From Nitrospirota bacterium (GTDB taxonomy: Bacteria; Nitrospirota; Thermodesulfovibrionia; Thermodesulfovibrionales; Magnetobacteriaceae): DNA of 62,136 bases. Location of the stretch: assembly GCA_015233615.1 (NCBI GenBank), contig JADFXJ010000006.1:1-62136 (forward strand), written 5' to 3'. Positions 16,458 through 27,225 of this stretch are shown one piece after another; position 1 is the first letter of the stretch, and the number at the start of each line of letters is the position of its first letter. The notes beneath the pieces were generated by a model. It saw only the letters and a program-made list of their open reading frames with translations, made no database searches and was not told the DNA's origin. The translations under genes and the position numbers were made by a program.

Positions 16458-18206
16458 TCAGGACACCACCGGTGGCAACACTCCGTGAAAGAACAGCCAC
16501 GAAATAAACAGACCTATCCAGATAATAAATCCGAACAAGCTCAAAACGTATACGGCGGCGAGTTTCCCTATGCCTTCCTCCCATAGCTTCTTGAAATTCG
16601 ACACGAGCCCTATGGTAAAGAAGGTCAGCACAAAAAAGAGCACCCTGAAGGTGTTGCCCTCGCCCGATGCAAGTTCTGCAAAGGAAAGCATCGCCTTGGG
16701 TTGCTTTATTTGATCGCTCAGAGGGGCAATCTTATCCTTTGCGGCCTTTATCTTAGTATTAAGTTCCGCTTGTACCAGGGGATCGGTTGTGGCTTTAAGC
16801 TTCTTCTCCGTTGCGGCAATCTCGTCTTTCAGAGGCTTTATCTGTTTTTCCACCGGCACTATGGCACGATTAACAGGCAGGCAGATGGCAAGAAATATCA
16901 AAAAAGTAACCACGTAACCTATAACGAATTTGGGGAAACGATGCCAGATCTCTATTACCCTGACCTTCTCTCCTTCCTTACATTCGATCTTAGTGCACCA
17001 GACGATGGCAAGAATGAATGCCCATATGCCTATGAACAAGTCTATGAACATCTTTACTGTCGTGGCCGTCATGGTTATCCAGCCTTCCTGGTACTTCACA
17101 CCCGTCATATCGAGGGCTTTAGCCCTGACGAGCGCGTCGGTAATAGCGCCGCTTGCTACCGCACCACCGTCCGTTTTAACGGCCAGGCCCATCCACGCAC
17201 CCGTTACCAGCGGCTCGCGCCACAAAAAAGTCTGAGCAAAGAAGGGTAAAATCAGCATCTCGACTACGGCAAAAATAACGACCAGCGAAGAGACCATTAT
17301 AGGGACCACCGGACGTGCACGGATAGCGCCGCCCACGGCAATGGCCGCGGACACGCCGCAAATCGATATACCCGAGGCCAGGGGAGCTGCCCATTCGCTG
17401 CTGAACTTAAAGTACTTGCGGGCAATGTAATACACTAGCGCCCAATAGATGAGGTAGGCCTCGACAATTGCGCATAACCCGCGAAACAGTACCGCTTGCG
17501 CAAGAGTGAACGACTTCGCCGCCGTCAGGCCCAACCCCATGCCCATAATAACTATGGCGGTCTTTATGTAAAGCTCCGGTTTCGCAGCTTCTTTTAAATA
17601 GGTGGCAAGCCCGGGGAAGAAGTTACCGACGATTAGCCCTAAAATAAGTGCAATTACAAACCCTCCCTCACCCGTAAGACTGAGAGCCCAGGGGATTTTG
17701 AACGTCGCAAGCTGGTTTTTCGTAGCCGCAAAGTACGCAAAACTGCCGAGAAACCAACATAAGTAGCTTAACCAAAAAATTACCGTAAATCCTATGGCAA
17801 ACTTGCCTATGTTTGCTTTCATAAGCCAGGCGCCGGCCATCATTAACAAAAGCATGGCAAGGTAAGTCATTACGAGGGAAATGAAGCCGGATATACCATG
17901 TTTTTCGTACTTGTCACCAACTTTGAGGCCCGACGTCTCCTCCTGCACGGTAATGGTATCTTCCGTGCCGTCAGCCTTTTTCAGAGTGAGTTTCTTACCT
18001 TCGATTTTGCTTATATCCCCTTTGACCGACTGGTATGACTTCGATATCGGGAAGAGGCCCTTTGACGGGTCGGTCCATATCTTGTTGCCGACACCCCATC
18101 CTAAAATGTCCATCCCGCCAAAAACCCCAAGAGAAAGAATAAAAATAAATAAACCAAGTACTAGAGCCAGCCAGTCTTCACTCAATCCTGAATTCTTTGC
18201 TTCCAT
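16458..18206 (-). CDS. YeiH/PSE-family putative sulfate exporter
   Basis: 582 residues with about a dozen transmembrane helices. Family blocks are clear: VIALILGLIVGNFFPG, IKTAIVIMGMGLGLTAAK, SGISICGVSAAIAVGGAIRARP and TGAWMGLAVKTDGGAVASGAITDALV. The protein is much longer than typical YeiH (about 340). It has a hydrophilic loop after the first helix (about 40-100) and a predicted coiled-coil insertion near residues 455-520 (PLKDEIAATEKKLK). Family members are annotated as sulfate or taurine exporters, mostly by prediction, so the substrate is uncertain. The ATG at 18206 is preceded by AAGGAGG. Confidence 0.85.
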   Translation of the reverse strand: MEAKNSGLSEDWLALVLGLFIFILSLGVFGGMDILGWGVGNKIWTDPSKGLFPISKSYQSVKGDISKIEGKKLTLKKADGTEDTITVQEETSGLKVGDKYEKHGISGFISLVMTYLAMLLLMMAGAWLMKANIGKFAIGFTVIFWLSYLCWFLGSFAYFAATKNQLATFKIPWALSLTGEGGFVIALILGLIVGNFFPGLATYLKEAAKPELYIKTAIVIMGMGLGLTAAKSFTLAQAVLFRGLCAIVEAYLIYWALVYYIARKYFKFSSEWAAPLASGISICGVSAAIAVGGAIRARPVVPIMVSSLVVIFAVVEMLILPFFAQTFLWREPLVTGAWMGLAVKTDGGAVASGAITDALVRAKALDMTGVKYQEGWITMTATTVKMFIDLFIGIWAFILAIVWCTKIECKEGEKVRVIEIWHRFPKFVIGYVVTFLIFLAICLPVNRAIVPVEKQIKPLKDEIAATEKKLKATTDPLVQAELNTKIKAAKDKIAPLSDQIKQPKAMLSFAELASGEGNTFRVLFFVLTFFTIGLVSNFKKLWEEGIGKLAAVYVLSLFGFIIWIGLFISWLFFHGVLPPVVS

Positions 18207-18779
18207 AAAGTCATGCCTCCTTATAAGTAACTAAACCCACGTAAATAATAAGGTCACAAAGTTACCGGAGATTAAAAACTATCCGCTAACTTACGACAAT
18301 AACTTCCTGACACGGGTACACTGTGACAAACAAACTCAATATCCGGCCTCCTTTCATTAAGAATTTCGATGCTATGCACACCAATTGAAAACTGAATTAA
18401 GAATTCCTCCAATAATTTACTTGGATTCGCCTTGTATAGAAATTTCTACAATTTTGTAACATATTCACTTCCCTCATGTCAATAGAAAATATTACGCAGA
18501 AAAAGCTTTTCGGCAATTTCCACGAAATTTCAGTAAATAAGTTAAGGCCATTTTTAAGAGTATATTAGGGGGTCGCCAGTATTCCGAAGGTTATGTTGAG
18601 CGGTTACAGAGGCCGTATAACAGGCAGCACAAGCTTGCCCAATATGAAAAGGTGTCGTAGTTAAAAAAGGGACCGCAAAGGCAGCCCCTTTTTTAACTAC
18701 ATCAAAAGCTTGATTTAAAGGTTTAACTCTAAACTAACTTACTCCTGGCTTACTACTAACTTACTCCGAAGTCAGTTTA
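18207..18779. other. Intergenic region, 573 bp
   Basis: AT-rich upstream of the transporter gene, holding its presumed promoter. It contains one clear hairpin (18657-18700), listed separately. I see no open reading frame with a ribosome site. Confidence 0.5.
18657..18700. terminator. Bidirectional terminator hairpin
   Basis: Arms gtagttaaaaaaggg and ccccttttttaactac pair around a short loop, giving A/T tracts on both sides that would end transcription either way. It lies 80 bp past the ferredoxin gene on its transcript. Confidence 0.7.
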
Positions 18780-19285
<506 letters not shown>

Positions 19286-21760
19286 ATGGACGACGCCGCG
19301 ACTTCGATAACTTCTGTAACTATACCCGTAAAGGGGATGACCTGCGCAGTTTGCTCTCAGGCAGTGGAAAAAGCCCTGAAGGGCCAGGCTTGCGTAAAAG
19401 ACGCAAACGTTAATTTCGCCACCGAAAAAGCGGTAGTAGAAATGGAAGGAGACTGGAGTGCAGCCAATATGATAGACGTAATACGGGCCGAGGGCTACGA
19501 CGTAGCGCTTACGACGGCGGATCTCCGTGTCACGGGCATGACGTGTGCCGCGTGTTCCTCGGCGGTAGAGAGGTCACTTCTATCCGTTAAAGGCGTTATC
19601 GAGGCATCCGTAAATCTCGCAACCCAGCGCGCCCGCGTACAATACATATCTACGGTAGCCGGTGCCGGCGACCTCGTAAAGGCCGTTAAGGATGCCGGCT
19701 ACGGTGCGGAGGCTGATTCGGACAAGAGCACGTCCGACAGGGAAAAAGAGGCCAGAAACAAGGAGTTCGGCTCACTACGGCTCCACCTGATAGTAAGTGG
19801 AGTCATGGGCGCCTTTATAGCACTGGGCGGCATGGCAAACGTGCCGGGATTATCGAACCGGTATTTTATGTTTGCCATGGCAACGGTCGTACAGTTCTGG
19901 CCTGGCTTGCGCTTTTACAGAGGCGCTCTCTCCGCGGCAAGGCACCTGAACGCAAACATGAACACGCTCATTGCAATAGGCACCTCCGCTGCGTATTTCT
20001 ATAGTGTTTTGGCTACTTTTTTTCCCACACTCTTCGAGAGAAGCGGCGTTATCGCCCACGTTTACTATGACACGTCCGCAGTTATAATCACGCTCATCAT
20101 TCTTGGCAAGTTCCTCGAAGCCAGGGCTAAGGGCAGCACCTCGGAGGCGATAAGAAAACTTATAGGCTTACAGTCCCGGACGGCCCTAGTGGTAAGAGAC
20201 GGCGTAGAGCGGGAAATCTCCGTGGACGACGTAATATCGGGCGACCTGGTACTCGTACGTCCGGGCGGGCGCATTGCCGTAGACGGCGTTATGGTGGACG
20301 GCGAATCGTCCGTGGACGAGAGCATGCTTACGGGCGAGAGCCTGCCGGTCGAAAAAAGACGCGGAGATAACCTCTTCGGTGGCACGGTAAACCTTCTCGG
20401 AGTCCTTCACATGCGGGCTACGAAGATTGGCAGGGAGTCCACCCTTGCCATGATTATAAAGCTCATAGAAGATGCCCAGGGGAGCAAGGCACCCATACAG
20501 CGTTTTGCCGACAAGGTAGCCTCGGTATTCGTTCCCGCCGTGCTTGCCATATCCATAGTAACTTTCGCTGCGTGGTACTTCCTGCCGTCAAAACCCTCCT
20601 TTACTTTCGCAATGATGAACTTCATATCCGTTTTGATTATAGCCTGTCCCTGCGCGCTCGGGCTTGCCACGCCTACGGCGATTATGGTGGGCACCGGCAG
20701 GGGCGCCATGAGAGGAATACTCATAAAGGACGCCGGGGCCCTCGAAAACGCTTACAGGATTCGCTCCGTCATCATGGACAAGACCGGCACCATCACCACC
20801 GGCAAACCCTCTGTGACGGACGTCCGCGTTTTGGACTGTTCGCTGCCTGAAGATTTAGCCCTTACAATGGCCGCCTCACTCGAAAAAAATTCCGAGCATC
20901 CCCTGGGTAAAGCCATCGTGGGCCTTGCAATGCAAAAGGGGCTGCCACTCATGGATACCGAATCGTTTTCCTCCATTACCGGTGGAGGCATAAGGGGGCG
21001 CCTTAAAGGAGTGGATGGCCTCCTTGTCAATGGCGATCTTGTCAATGGCGACATCATCATCGGAAGTATAAATATGTTTACCGGCGAGGGCATAAACGTC
21101 TCCGCCGCCTCGCAAGTTATCGATACATTCTCCGGTGAAGCCAAATCCGTCATGTTAATGGCCATAGGCGGCGAACTAAAGGCCGTCTTCGCCATAGCCG
21201 ACACGATTAAAGAGACGTCTCCCGCCGCTATAAAAGCGCTTAAAGCCATGGGAATCGAGGTAGTCATGGTTACCGGCGACAACGCGGTGGTGGCCGAAGC
21301 CATAGGACAAAAGGCGGGCGTCGACCGCGTTTTAGCCAACGTGCTGCCGGGACAGAAGCTTGACGTAATCAGGCAGTTCAAAGCCGCAGGCTCGATAACC
21401 GCCATGGTGGGTGACGGCATAAACGACGCACCCGCACTGGCGGAGGCGGACGTGGGAATAGCCATAGGCACGGGCACGGATATCGCCATAGAGGCGTCAG
21501 ACATAACCCTGATCAAGGGGGATCTCATGAGTCTCGTGGAAGCGATACATCTGTCGCGCCTGACCATCGGAACCATTAAGCAGAACCTTTTCTGGGCCTT
21601 TTTTTATAACGTACTGGGGATACCCGTCGCCGCGGGAGTGCTGGCGGTCTTTGGAGGCCCGACGTTAAACCCCATGTTCGCTTCCCTTGCCATGGCATTC
21701 AGTTCGGTTTCGGTGGTGAGTAACTCGCTCAGGCTGAAAAAGAAGAGACTTGGTTTGTAA
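19286..21760 (+). CDS. copA: Copper-exporting P1B-type ATPase
   Basis: 824 residues. Two N-terminal metal-binding HMA domains each carry GMTCxxC (GMTCAVC near 15, GMTCAAC near 85). Then come eight membrane helices with the CPC metal site ([13 protein letters not shown]), an actuator domain TGES, the phosphorylated Asp in [14 protein letters not shown] in the nucleotide domain, and [20 protein letters not shown]. The C-terminal helices have the YN and MxxSS motifs of Cu(I) exporters. ATG 19286 is preferred over TTG 19280, although neither has a strong ribosome site. No CueR or CsoR gene is adjacent. It pumps Cu(I) out of the cytosol. Confidence 0.95.
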   Translation: MDDAATSITSVTIPVKGMTCAVCSQAVEKALKGQACVKDANVNFATEKAVVEMEGDWSAANMIDVIRAEGYDVALTTADLRVTGMTCAACSSAVERSLLSVKGVIEASVNLATQRARVQYISTVAGAGDLVKAVKDAGYGAEADSDKSTSDREKEARNKEFGSLRLHLIVSGVMGAFIALGGMANVPGLSNRYFMFAMATVVQFWPGLRFYRGALSAARHLNANMNTLIAIGTSAAYFYSVLATFFPTLFERSGVIAHVYYDTSAVIITLIILGKFLEARAKGSTSEAIRKLIGLQSRTALVVRDGVEREISVDDVISGDLVLVRPGGRIAVDGVMVDGESSVDESMLTGESLPVEKRRGDNLFGGTVNLLGVLHMRATKIGRESTLAMIIKLIEDAQGSKAPIQRFADKVASVFVPAVLAISIVTFAAWYFLPSKPSFTFAMMNFISVLIIACPCALGLATPTAIMVGTGRGAMRGILIKDAGALENAYRIRSVIMDKTGTITTGKPSVTDVRVLDCSLPEDLALTMAASLEKNSEHPLGKAIVGLAMQKGLPLMDTESFSSITGGGIRGRLKGVDGLLVNGDLVNGDIIIGSINMFTGEGINVSAASQVIDTFSGEAKSVMLMAIGGELKAVFAIADTIKETSPAAIKALKAMGIEVVMVTGDNAVVAEAIGQKAGVDRVLANVLPGQKLDVIRQFKAAGSITAMVGDGINDAPALAEADVGIAIGTGTDIAIEASDITLIKGDLMSLVEAIHLSRLTIGTIKQNLFWAFFYNVLGIPVAAGVLAVFGGPTLNPMFASLAMAFSSVSVVSNSLRLKKKRLGL

Positions 21761-21778
21761 GGACGAGAGAGGACAGAA

Positions 21779-21871
21779 GATTACCACGAACCACACGAAA
21801 GGCACGAAAAAGGACACGAAAAAATATTATGCCTCTGTCTTTTTTCGTGCTTTTCGTGTTTTTCGTGGTTA
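21779..21871. repeat. 'cacgaaaa' palindromic repeat, copy 1
   Basis: An imperfect palindrome from gattaccacgaaccacacg to tttttcgtggtta. Related copies are at 40489-40610 and 49051-49156. It lies just after copA, convergent with the GH57 gene, and its hairpin may terminate both. The copy at 49 kb encodes part of a protein. Confidence 0.8.
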
Positions 21872-21889
21872 AATGCTTTTTCCCTGGTA

Positions 21890-23518
21890 TTAAATCTTAC
21901 CGGTTAAGTTGCCGGATTTTGGGTTTTCCGTATAATTCGTCACAAATACACGAAAATCGGCATCCGCAAATATCGAGTTTTTGTATTCGAGCCACTCGAG
22001 GAATTGTACGTCCGGTTTGTTAGCGTTAAAGCCATCGAGGAGCCTGTTGAAATTCGAGATATGCTCCTTAGTCCGTTTTTCGGCATATTGTACGGCCGTA
22101 CCCATGGTTATCAGAAAGGCCCAGTCGCTGCTCTGTGCCAGTAGCAGCTCGCGCAGGAGCTGATTGAGAACGCGGTTATTAATGGCGATATCATCGGCCA
22201 TGTGTTTGTTGGCGAGAGCTTCCATGGTGTCCGACATATGGTGGAGGTGGCGGTATATCCAGGAATTATCCTTGTTAAGCCATACCTCGTAAGAGCCGCC
22301 AGCTCCCCAGGTGGAAGGATACGGTGAGACGACCTGGTTTTGAGGGTACAGATCGAGGTACTCTACCGGGGTTAAAGGCTGAATCGCTTTTTCTGCCGCT
22401 ACTTCGCAAAATACGTGGTAAAGGAAGTCCGGCCCCTCGAACCACCAATGCCCGTAGAGCTCTGCGTCATAGGGGGAAACAATCACCGGCGTCCTGTCCA
22501 TGACGGCCTTTAGCTTGGCTAATTGCCCTATCCTTTCCCCGTAAAAATGTTTAGCGTGGATTTTAGTCCTTTCATAGGCCGCCGCGTGGTCATATGGGAG
22601 TTTTTCCTCCGTCTTTCCCGTAACCCTGTAATACTTGATACCGGTATAGACCCTGATACCGTCCGGGCTGATATAAGGTTTTACGTAATCGAAGGCGAGG
22701 TCAAACCCAATGTCCTTGTAAAAATCCCTGTACAGAGGGTCTCCCGGGTAACCAAATTTGGAACTCCATACCTGCTCGGCCGAATGGGGGTCCCTGGCGA
22801 AGGCGGCCGCCCCGTGAGGGGTGTAGACCGGAGCATAGACGGAGTACTTTGGTTGAGGCCGGCCGAGTGTGAGGCCGTGAGTGTCCAGAAAGAAAAACTG
22901 TATGCCGTACTTGCCAAGCAGTGCATCCAACCCCTCGTAATAAGCACACTCGGGCAACCATATACCCCTGGGGGATTTACCGAAGTGCTTCCTGTGGGAC
23001 CTGACGGCAACCTCCAGTTGAACCTCAACCGATTTGGGGTTTACGCTAAGAAGCGGTAAAAACCCGTGTGTTGCACCGCATGTGATAATCTCCAACTTGC
23101 CGAGATCGCTGAAATGCCTGTAACCTTCAAGGATGCGGCAGTTTAGATCGTTAACGAAAAAAGACTTGATCTTTAAAAGCCTCTCATTATAAAAAGTTGC
23201 GACACCGTAGAATTCACTATTTCCGCTAAGACGCTTCACCTCTTTTTCCGTCAACTCTATCAGCTTGTCGAGATGTTTCAGGTACTGGTTCATCAAATAT
23301 CCGTCATCGAACATCTCGGCCAAAGGAGGCGTAATGGACGTGGTCAAACGAAAATCTATACCTTCGTCCACCATCCTCTTCATGTTTGCAAGCAGGGGCA
23401 GGTACGTCTCGGTTATCGCTTCGAAAAGCCAGTGCTCTTCAAGAAAATAATCATACTCGGGGTGCTTTACGAAAGGCAGGTGGCTGTGAAGCACCGGTAT
23501 CCAGTATCCGACGGGCAT
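21890..23518 (-). CDS. GH57 family 1,4-alpha-glucan branching-type enzyme (DUF1957-like)
   Basis: About 542 residues. The N-terminal GH57 (beta/alpha)7 barrel opens with HSHLPFVKHP (metal or substrate-binding His). ITCGATHGFLPLL, GIWLPECAYYEGLD (catalytic Glu nucleophile region) and SPYDAELYGHWWFEGPDFL (catalytic Asp region) are the conserved GH57 blocks. DUF1957-type members act on alpha-glucans such as glycogen, mostly as branching enzymes. ATG 23518 lies 2 bp after the DUF4912 stop (a TTG at 23524 would overlap it), so the pair is co-translated. Activity on glycogen is family inference. Confidence 0.88.
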   Translation of the reverse strand: MPVGYWIPVLHSHLPFVKHPEYDYFLEEHWLFEAITETYLPLLANMKRMVDEGIDFRLTTSITPPLAEMFDDGYLMNQYLKHLDKLIELTEKEVKRLSGNSEFYGVATFYNERLLKIKSFFVNDLNCRILEGYRHFSDLGKLEIITCGATHGFLPLLSVNPKSVEVQLEVAVRSHRKHFGKSPRGIWLPECAYYEGLDALLGKYGIQFFFLDTHGLTLGRPQPKYSVYAPVYTPHGAAAFARDPHSAEQVWSSKFGYPGDPLYRDFYKDIGFDLAFDYVKPYISPDGIRVYTGIKYYRVTGKTEEKLPYDHAAAYERTKIHAKHFYGERIGQLAKLKAVMDRTPVIVSPYDAELYGHWWFEGPDFLYHVFCEVAAEKAIQPLTPVEYLDLYPQNQVVSPYPSTWGAGGSYEVWLNKDNSWIYRHLHHMSDTMEALANKHMADDIAINNRVLNQLLRELLLAQSSDWAFLITMGTAVQYAEKRTKEHISNFNRLLDGFNANKPDVQFLEWLEYKNSIFADADFRVFVTNYTENPKSGNLTGKI

Positions 23519-23520
23519 GG

Positions 23521-24288
23521 TCAACTTAGTCTTCCCCGGCCGGTACCGTTCGTTTCCGTACCGGTATAAAAGGTTTCCGACGACGCAACTGACGACGTGG
23601 TATGAATGCCGTTTTTAACAAGCATACCGGATGACCAGCCGGATGACCGGATTGGTTGAGCCGCTTGCGGCTGCATCTGTGGTGGCTGTGCCTCAGACGA
23701 CGTTTCCGGTGCCGGCGGCAAACCCATTTCCATAGCGATCTTTTTAGCCATTTCAAGGCTTGCAGCTACGTTGTCCGAAAGCCGTTTCATCGAAGCGGCC
23801 TCTTTTATCCTCTTCATCCAGAAATCATCCTTCCTGAGGTTAAACCTGTATGCCGGATAGTATATGGTCCTTGACAACAGAATATCGCAAAACTCCAATC
23901 CCTCGTAAAAGCCAATAACCGCTACCATCGGATTGAAGCCATGCTTGTATTGCAGATGCCCGGAACCGTTACGGCATTGTATCCCGTCCGAATAAAACTC
24001 CGTTACGCCACCGTCTTTAAACTCAAAGATCTTCAGGACTAAAGGTGCCGGGCCGATATTATTCCAGCAAAAGACACATTCAGGGTTTCCGACGGCGACG
24101 AGCTCCGGCGTAATCTCCCAGTAAACGTATAGTTTATCCGCAGAAGACGGCATTACGATAAGCTTATCCTCGTAATAGCCTTCGGGTACGTGAAATGTAT
24201 CGTCTATTTGATATTTATTGCCTTCCGAGGCAAATACGTTCAGGGAGAAAGTGGCGTTCTCCTCATTATCCCGTTCATTTGCGGCCAA
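23521..24288 (-). CDS. DUF4912 protein, partner of GH57
   Basis: 255 residues. The central domain (about 35-165) has the DUF4912 pattern KLIVMPSSADKLYVYWEITPE and LVLKIFEFKDGG, beta-rich and possibly carbohydrate-binding. The C-terminal 80 residues are Pro/Gln/Ser-rich and disordered. TTG 24288 is the first possible start because a TAG stop lies directly before it; GGAG is 11 bases upstream. DUF4912 genes are often adjacent to GH57 branching enzymes, as here, which suggests a joint role in polysaccharide storage. Confidence 0.8.
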   Translation of the reverse strand: MAANERDNEENATFSLNVFASEGNKYQIDDTFHVPEGYYEDKLIVMPSSADKLYVYWEITPELVAVGNPECVFCWNNIGPAPLVLKIFEFKDGGVTEFYSDGIQCRNGSGHLQYKHGFNPMVAVIGFYEGLEFCDILLSRTIYYPAYRFNLRKDDFWMKRIKEAASMKRLSDNVAASLEMAKKIAMEMGLPPAPETSSEAQPPQMQPQAAQPIRSSGWSSGMLVKNGIHTTSSVASSETFYTGTETNGTGRGRLS

Positions 24289-24454
24289 CTAAGTGGGGAC
24301 TCCTTAATCTTATCGAATCTATAATTCTAATCTATAACTGTACTAGTAATCTAACAAATGGTTACGCCGCGTGTCAACTGTTTTTACAAGCCGCTATTTT
24401 TATCGGTTTTTGTATAATATGCAATTATTATGAGGTGATTTCAGTCTGAATCCA

Positions 24455-24500
24455 AAATATTTCTTATCGAAATAGCTATAATAATGATATAATAATCGTT
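24455..24500 (+). promoter_or_regulatory. Rubrerythrin promoter with PerR/Fur-like A/T repeats
   Basis: tataataatgatataataatcgtta just upstream of the rubrerythrin gene is rich in ATAAT units, and resembles a degenerate PerR or Fur box overlapping a TATAAT-type -10. Regulation by peroxide or iron is a guess from this likeness and the gene's function. Confidence 0.3.
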
Positions 24501-24527
24501 ACAAACTAATTCAAGGAGAGTGTAAAG

Positions 24528-25022
24528 ATGGGAAAAACACAGGACAACTTGCAGGAGGCGTTTGCCGGCGAATCTCAGGCAAACAGGAAGTACCTTGCTT
24601 TCGCCAAAAAGGCTCTGGATGAGGGGTTCGCCCAGGTAGCCAAACTCTTCATGGCCGCAGCCGAGGCCGAAACCGTCCACGCACACAACCACCTTCGGGC
24701 GATGGATGGCGTCAAAGAAACCATTGCCAATCTTCAGGCAGCCATAGCCGGCGAGACATACGAATTCACCAGCATGTATCCGGCCATGCTCGACACCGCC
24801 GCCAAAGAAGGCCAGACCGAGGCCAAAATATCCTTCAGATTCGCCAACGAAGTCGAAAAAATCCATGCGGCCCTTTATAAGAAGGCACTCGACAACCTTG
24901 GTAAAAACGAAACCACCGACTACTACGTCTGCCAGGTATGCGGAAATACCGTCGAGGGCAGCGCTCCCGACGAGTGCGAAATCTGCGGTGCCACGAAGGA
25001 TAAATTTAAAAAAGTCGACTGA
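24528..25022 (+). CDS. rbr: Rubrerythrin
   Basis: 164 residues. An N-terminal four-helix diiron domain has E-x6-Y patterns (GESQANRKYLAFA, AEAETVHAHNHL, AIAGETYEFTSMYP, FRFANEVEKIHAALY), followed by a C-terminal rubredoxin domain with CQVCG and CEICGA. It reduces hydrogen peroxide using electrons passed through the rubredoxin site, protecting anaerobes. AAGGAG lies upstream of the ATG. It is monocistronic. Confidence 0.96.
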   Translation: MGKTQDNLQEAFAGESQANRKYLAFAKKALDEGFAQVAKLFMAAAEAETVHAHNHLRAMDGVKETIANLQAAIAGETYEFTSMYPAMLDTAAKEGQTEAKISFRFANEVEKIHAALYKKALDNLGKNETTDYYVCQVCGNTVEGSAPDECEICGATKDKFKKVD

Positions 25023-25195
25023 ACGGCCACCAGGCGGACTGGCTCTTCACTTACCGAAGCTTTCCACCCATCATAGCGGCGACGCAGTTACATTCGGTTA
25101 CAGGCAGGAGAGCGTACGTCTGAAGGGAACTCGCACCCCTCCGACTATGCACACTCGCAGGGGCGCGATTCCCGCACCGAAAATACCGACGACTT

Positions 25196-27025
25196 TCAAC
25201 ACGCGTCCGAATCCATAGTTGTGTCGGTATCGAATACCATAAATTGTGAATTGCCTATTTTGATGATCTTTCCCGTCGGTAATTCAATTGCCTTGCCTGC
25301 GGGAATCATCTTATCGCCGACGAAGGTACCGTTTCTACTGTTAAGGTCTTCGACGTAAACCTTCTCTTTTTCAAGCCATATCCTGGCATGCTTTTTAGAT
25401 ACGCTAGAATCATCGAGCCGAATCGCACTGTTTTCCCCGTCTCTGCCTATTGTCACTCCATCCGGCGTCAGCGGGTAGCGTTCCTTCGCCTCACCCGATG
25501 CGGTAATTTTTATAAGCAGGAACCGTCCACTCGTTTTACCGATGTTTCCAATGGCGGGGTCAGTGTCGGTAAAGCCGTTGCTTTCTTGTGCGGGATTTGT
25601 GAAAATTATTGCCTGTTTACCTATTAGAATAACATCGCCGGAGTGCAATCGTTGTTCCGATACCTTCCGTCCATTAACGAATACTCCTAATTTGCTGTTG
25701 AGGTCTTGTATGAAATAATTATTCCGGCTAAAATAAACCATTGCATGGCGCCGTGATATACATGGATCTTCCAGCCTGAGATTACATTCGCTCAATCGTC
25801 CTATCAGCACTTCCTCCGATTTAATATATAATATGACTTCGGGGTTATCCTTTAACCGTAATGAAGGCAGGCTGACCGTAACGGTTGTATCTTCTTTTTC
25901 CTCCGTGCTCTGTAATGAAGACTGGTCGTTAGCGCCGGCTATAGTTTCTTTTTCCCATCCATCCCGGATTACCCCGTAAACCCTGAATGTTTCATCTACG
26001 ATACCTTTAAGCGCCGCGTCGCGTAAATAGCGGCATAGTTTTTTCTTTTCGGACGACAGTGCGTTATACGTATTCTGCGACAGGTAGATCTCACCGGGAT
26101 TTGAGATAGACTCGAAACGTGAGGCTATATTGACTACACTGCCCTTGATGTCATTATTTTCCACGATGCATTCTCCGGTGTGCAGCCCTATGCGAATACG
26201 GAGCGGCGGCTTGAATTGTGTTTCGTTATTGAAGTGCTTCAAGTCTTTCTGTATCCGGATAGCCGCAGCCAGTGCGTTATCGGCGCCGGAGAAATATGAC
26301 AGCGTGCCGTCTCCGATAGTCTTTACCAACGTGCCGGTAGCTTTAATTAAAGGCAAAACGATATCGTCATGCTTTTTTATTACAAGCCTGGCAATTATAT
26401 CGCCTTCCTTGTTGGCGATGCCGGTGGAATTTTGAAGGTCAGTGAACATCACGGTAATACATCTATAATATATTTCCTGTATCTTCTTTTCGATCGTTTC
26501 TCTGGCCAAGAGAAGTTTTTCTATATCGTCTACGGTATCGCACCGGGGCTCATCGGTGATTTTTTTTATATCGATATAACGGCTTTCGGTTTTCTGCATA
26601 TCTTCTATATCGTTTTTAAGCCTGCTTATCTCGCCGGCATAAGCGGCGTCGATACCTACGGCAAGACTTTCCATCGTGTCGAGGTAGCGCCGCGTATCGT
26701 TGTCGCTCAAAGACGGGTAGCCGGGAGCAATTCTGCCGTGCATATCTCCGATATCGTTTAACTGGCCAGTAACTTTGTCGATATCGCCGAAGGTGTCGAC
26801 GAAACACTTATGCCAATGGTACTCTATAATGGGCCGGTAATGCTCGATTGCCAATATTTGCGGACTGTTGATGCCGGAGGGCTCAGACGATTGAAAAACA
26901 ACTTTATCAACGCCCTCAGCCCACCAGTTCTCACCGTAGATTTCCCTGAGACGGTTTTCTATAAATGAACTCATGAGCCTGTTTAAAACGTTCAGGGCTA
27001 CATACAATCTGTAATTATTGTCCAT
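25196..27025 (-). CDS. HEPN (Swt1-like)-adenylate cyclase-FHA-FHA fusion
   Basis: 609 residues in four parts. Residues 1-125 resemble the Swt1 HEPN domain (LNRLMSSFIENRLREIYGENWW, then DIGDMHGRI). The position of the usual HEPN Arg before H96 is Asp91, so RNase activity is doubtful. Residues 185-350 form a class III nucleotide cyclase with metal ligands D195 (FTDL) and D239 (IGDG) and transition-state N299 and R303 in VNIASRFES, apparently intact. FHA domain 1 (about 395-475) has GR409-410, S424, H427, and FHA domain 2 (about 500-600) has GR527-528, S543, H546, N562. There is no transmembrane segment. It is a single gene, not in an operon. Likely a phospho-regulated cyclase; ATP versus GTP specificity is unclear. 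Confidence 0.85.
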   Translation of the reverse strand: MDNNYRLYVALNVLNRLMSSFIENRLREIYGENWWAEGVDKVVFQSSEPSGINSPQILAIEHYRPIIEYHWHKCFVDTFGDIDKVTGQLNDIGDMHGRIAPGYPSLSDNDTRRYLDTMESLAVGIDAAYAGEISRLKNDIEDMQKTESRYIDIKKITDEPRCDTVDDIEKLLLARETIEKKIQEIYYRCITVMFTDLQNSTGIANKEGDIIARLVIKKHDDIVLPLIKATGTLVKTIGDGTLSYFSGADNALAAAIRIQKDLKHFNNETQFKPPLRIRIGLHTGECIVENNDIKGSVVNIASRFESISNPGEIYLSQNTYNALSSEKKKLCRYLRDAALKGIVDETFRVYGVIRDGWEKETIAGANDQSSLQSTEEKEDTTVTVSLPSLRLKDNPEVILYIKSEEVLIGRLSECNLRLEDPCISRRHAMVYFSRNNYFIQDLNSKLGVFVNGRKVSEQRLHSGDVILIGKQAIIFTNPAQESNGFTDTDPAIGNIGKTSGRFLLIKITASGEAKERYPLTPDGVTIGRDGENSAIRLDDSSVSKKHARIWLEKEKVYVEDLNSRNGTFVGDKMIPAGKAIELPTGKIIKIGNSQFMVFDTDTTMDSDAC

Positions 27026-27063
27026 TAATCACAGCCTGCCGTACTACTATACTTTTTAATTAT

Positions 27064-27207
27064 CGGCCTATCCGCTTGACTCTTGTTACCCCGACACGCT
27101 TCATCCCACCATCTGAAATCATCCTGATGGCACCAAATTGCCGCCGTATGATCATCCATACCCCTATATTAAATCTTATGGCTACAAGAGTCAAGCGGAT
27201 AGGCCAA
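27064..27207. mobile_element. MITE with 22-bp terminal inverted repeats
   Basis: Perfect 22-bp inverted repeats at 27065-27086 and 27184-27205 enclose about 97 bp without coding capacity. The direct repeat tttaattat flanks it at 27055-27063 and 27208-27216, as a target-site duplication of 8-9 bp would. The termini resemble the end at 32711-32733, next to an IS1595-type transposase remnant, so that family may have moved it. Confidence 0.8.
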
Positions 27208-27225
27208 TTTAATTATACCCGATGA

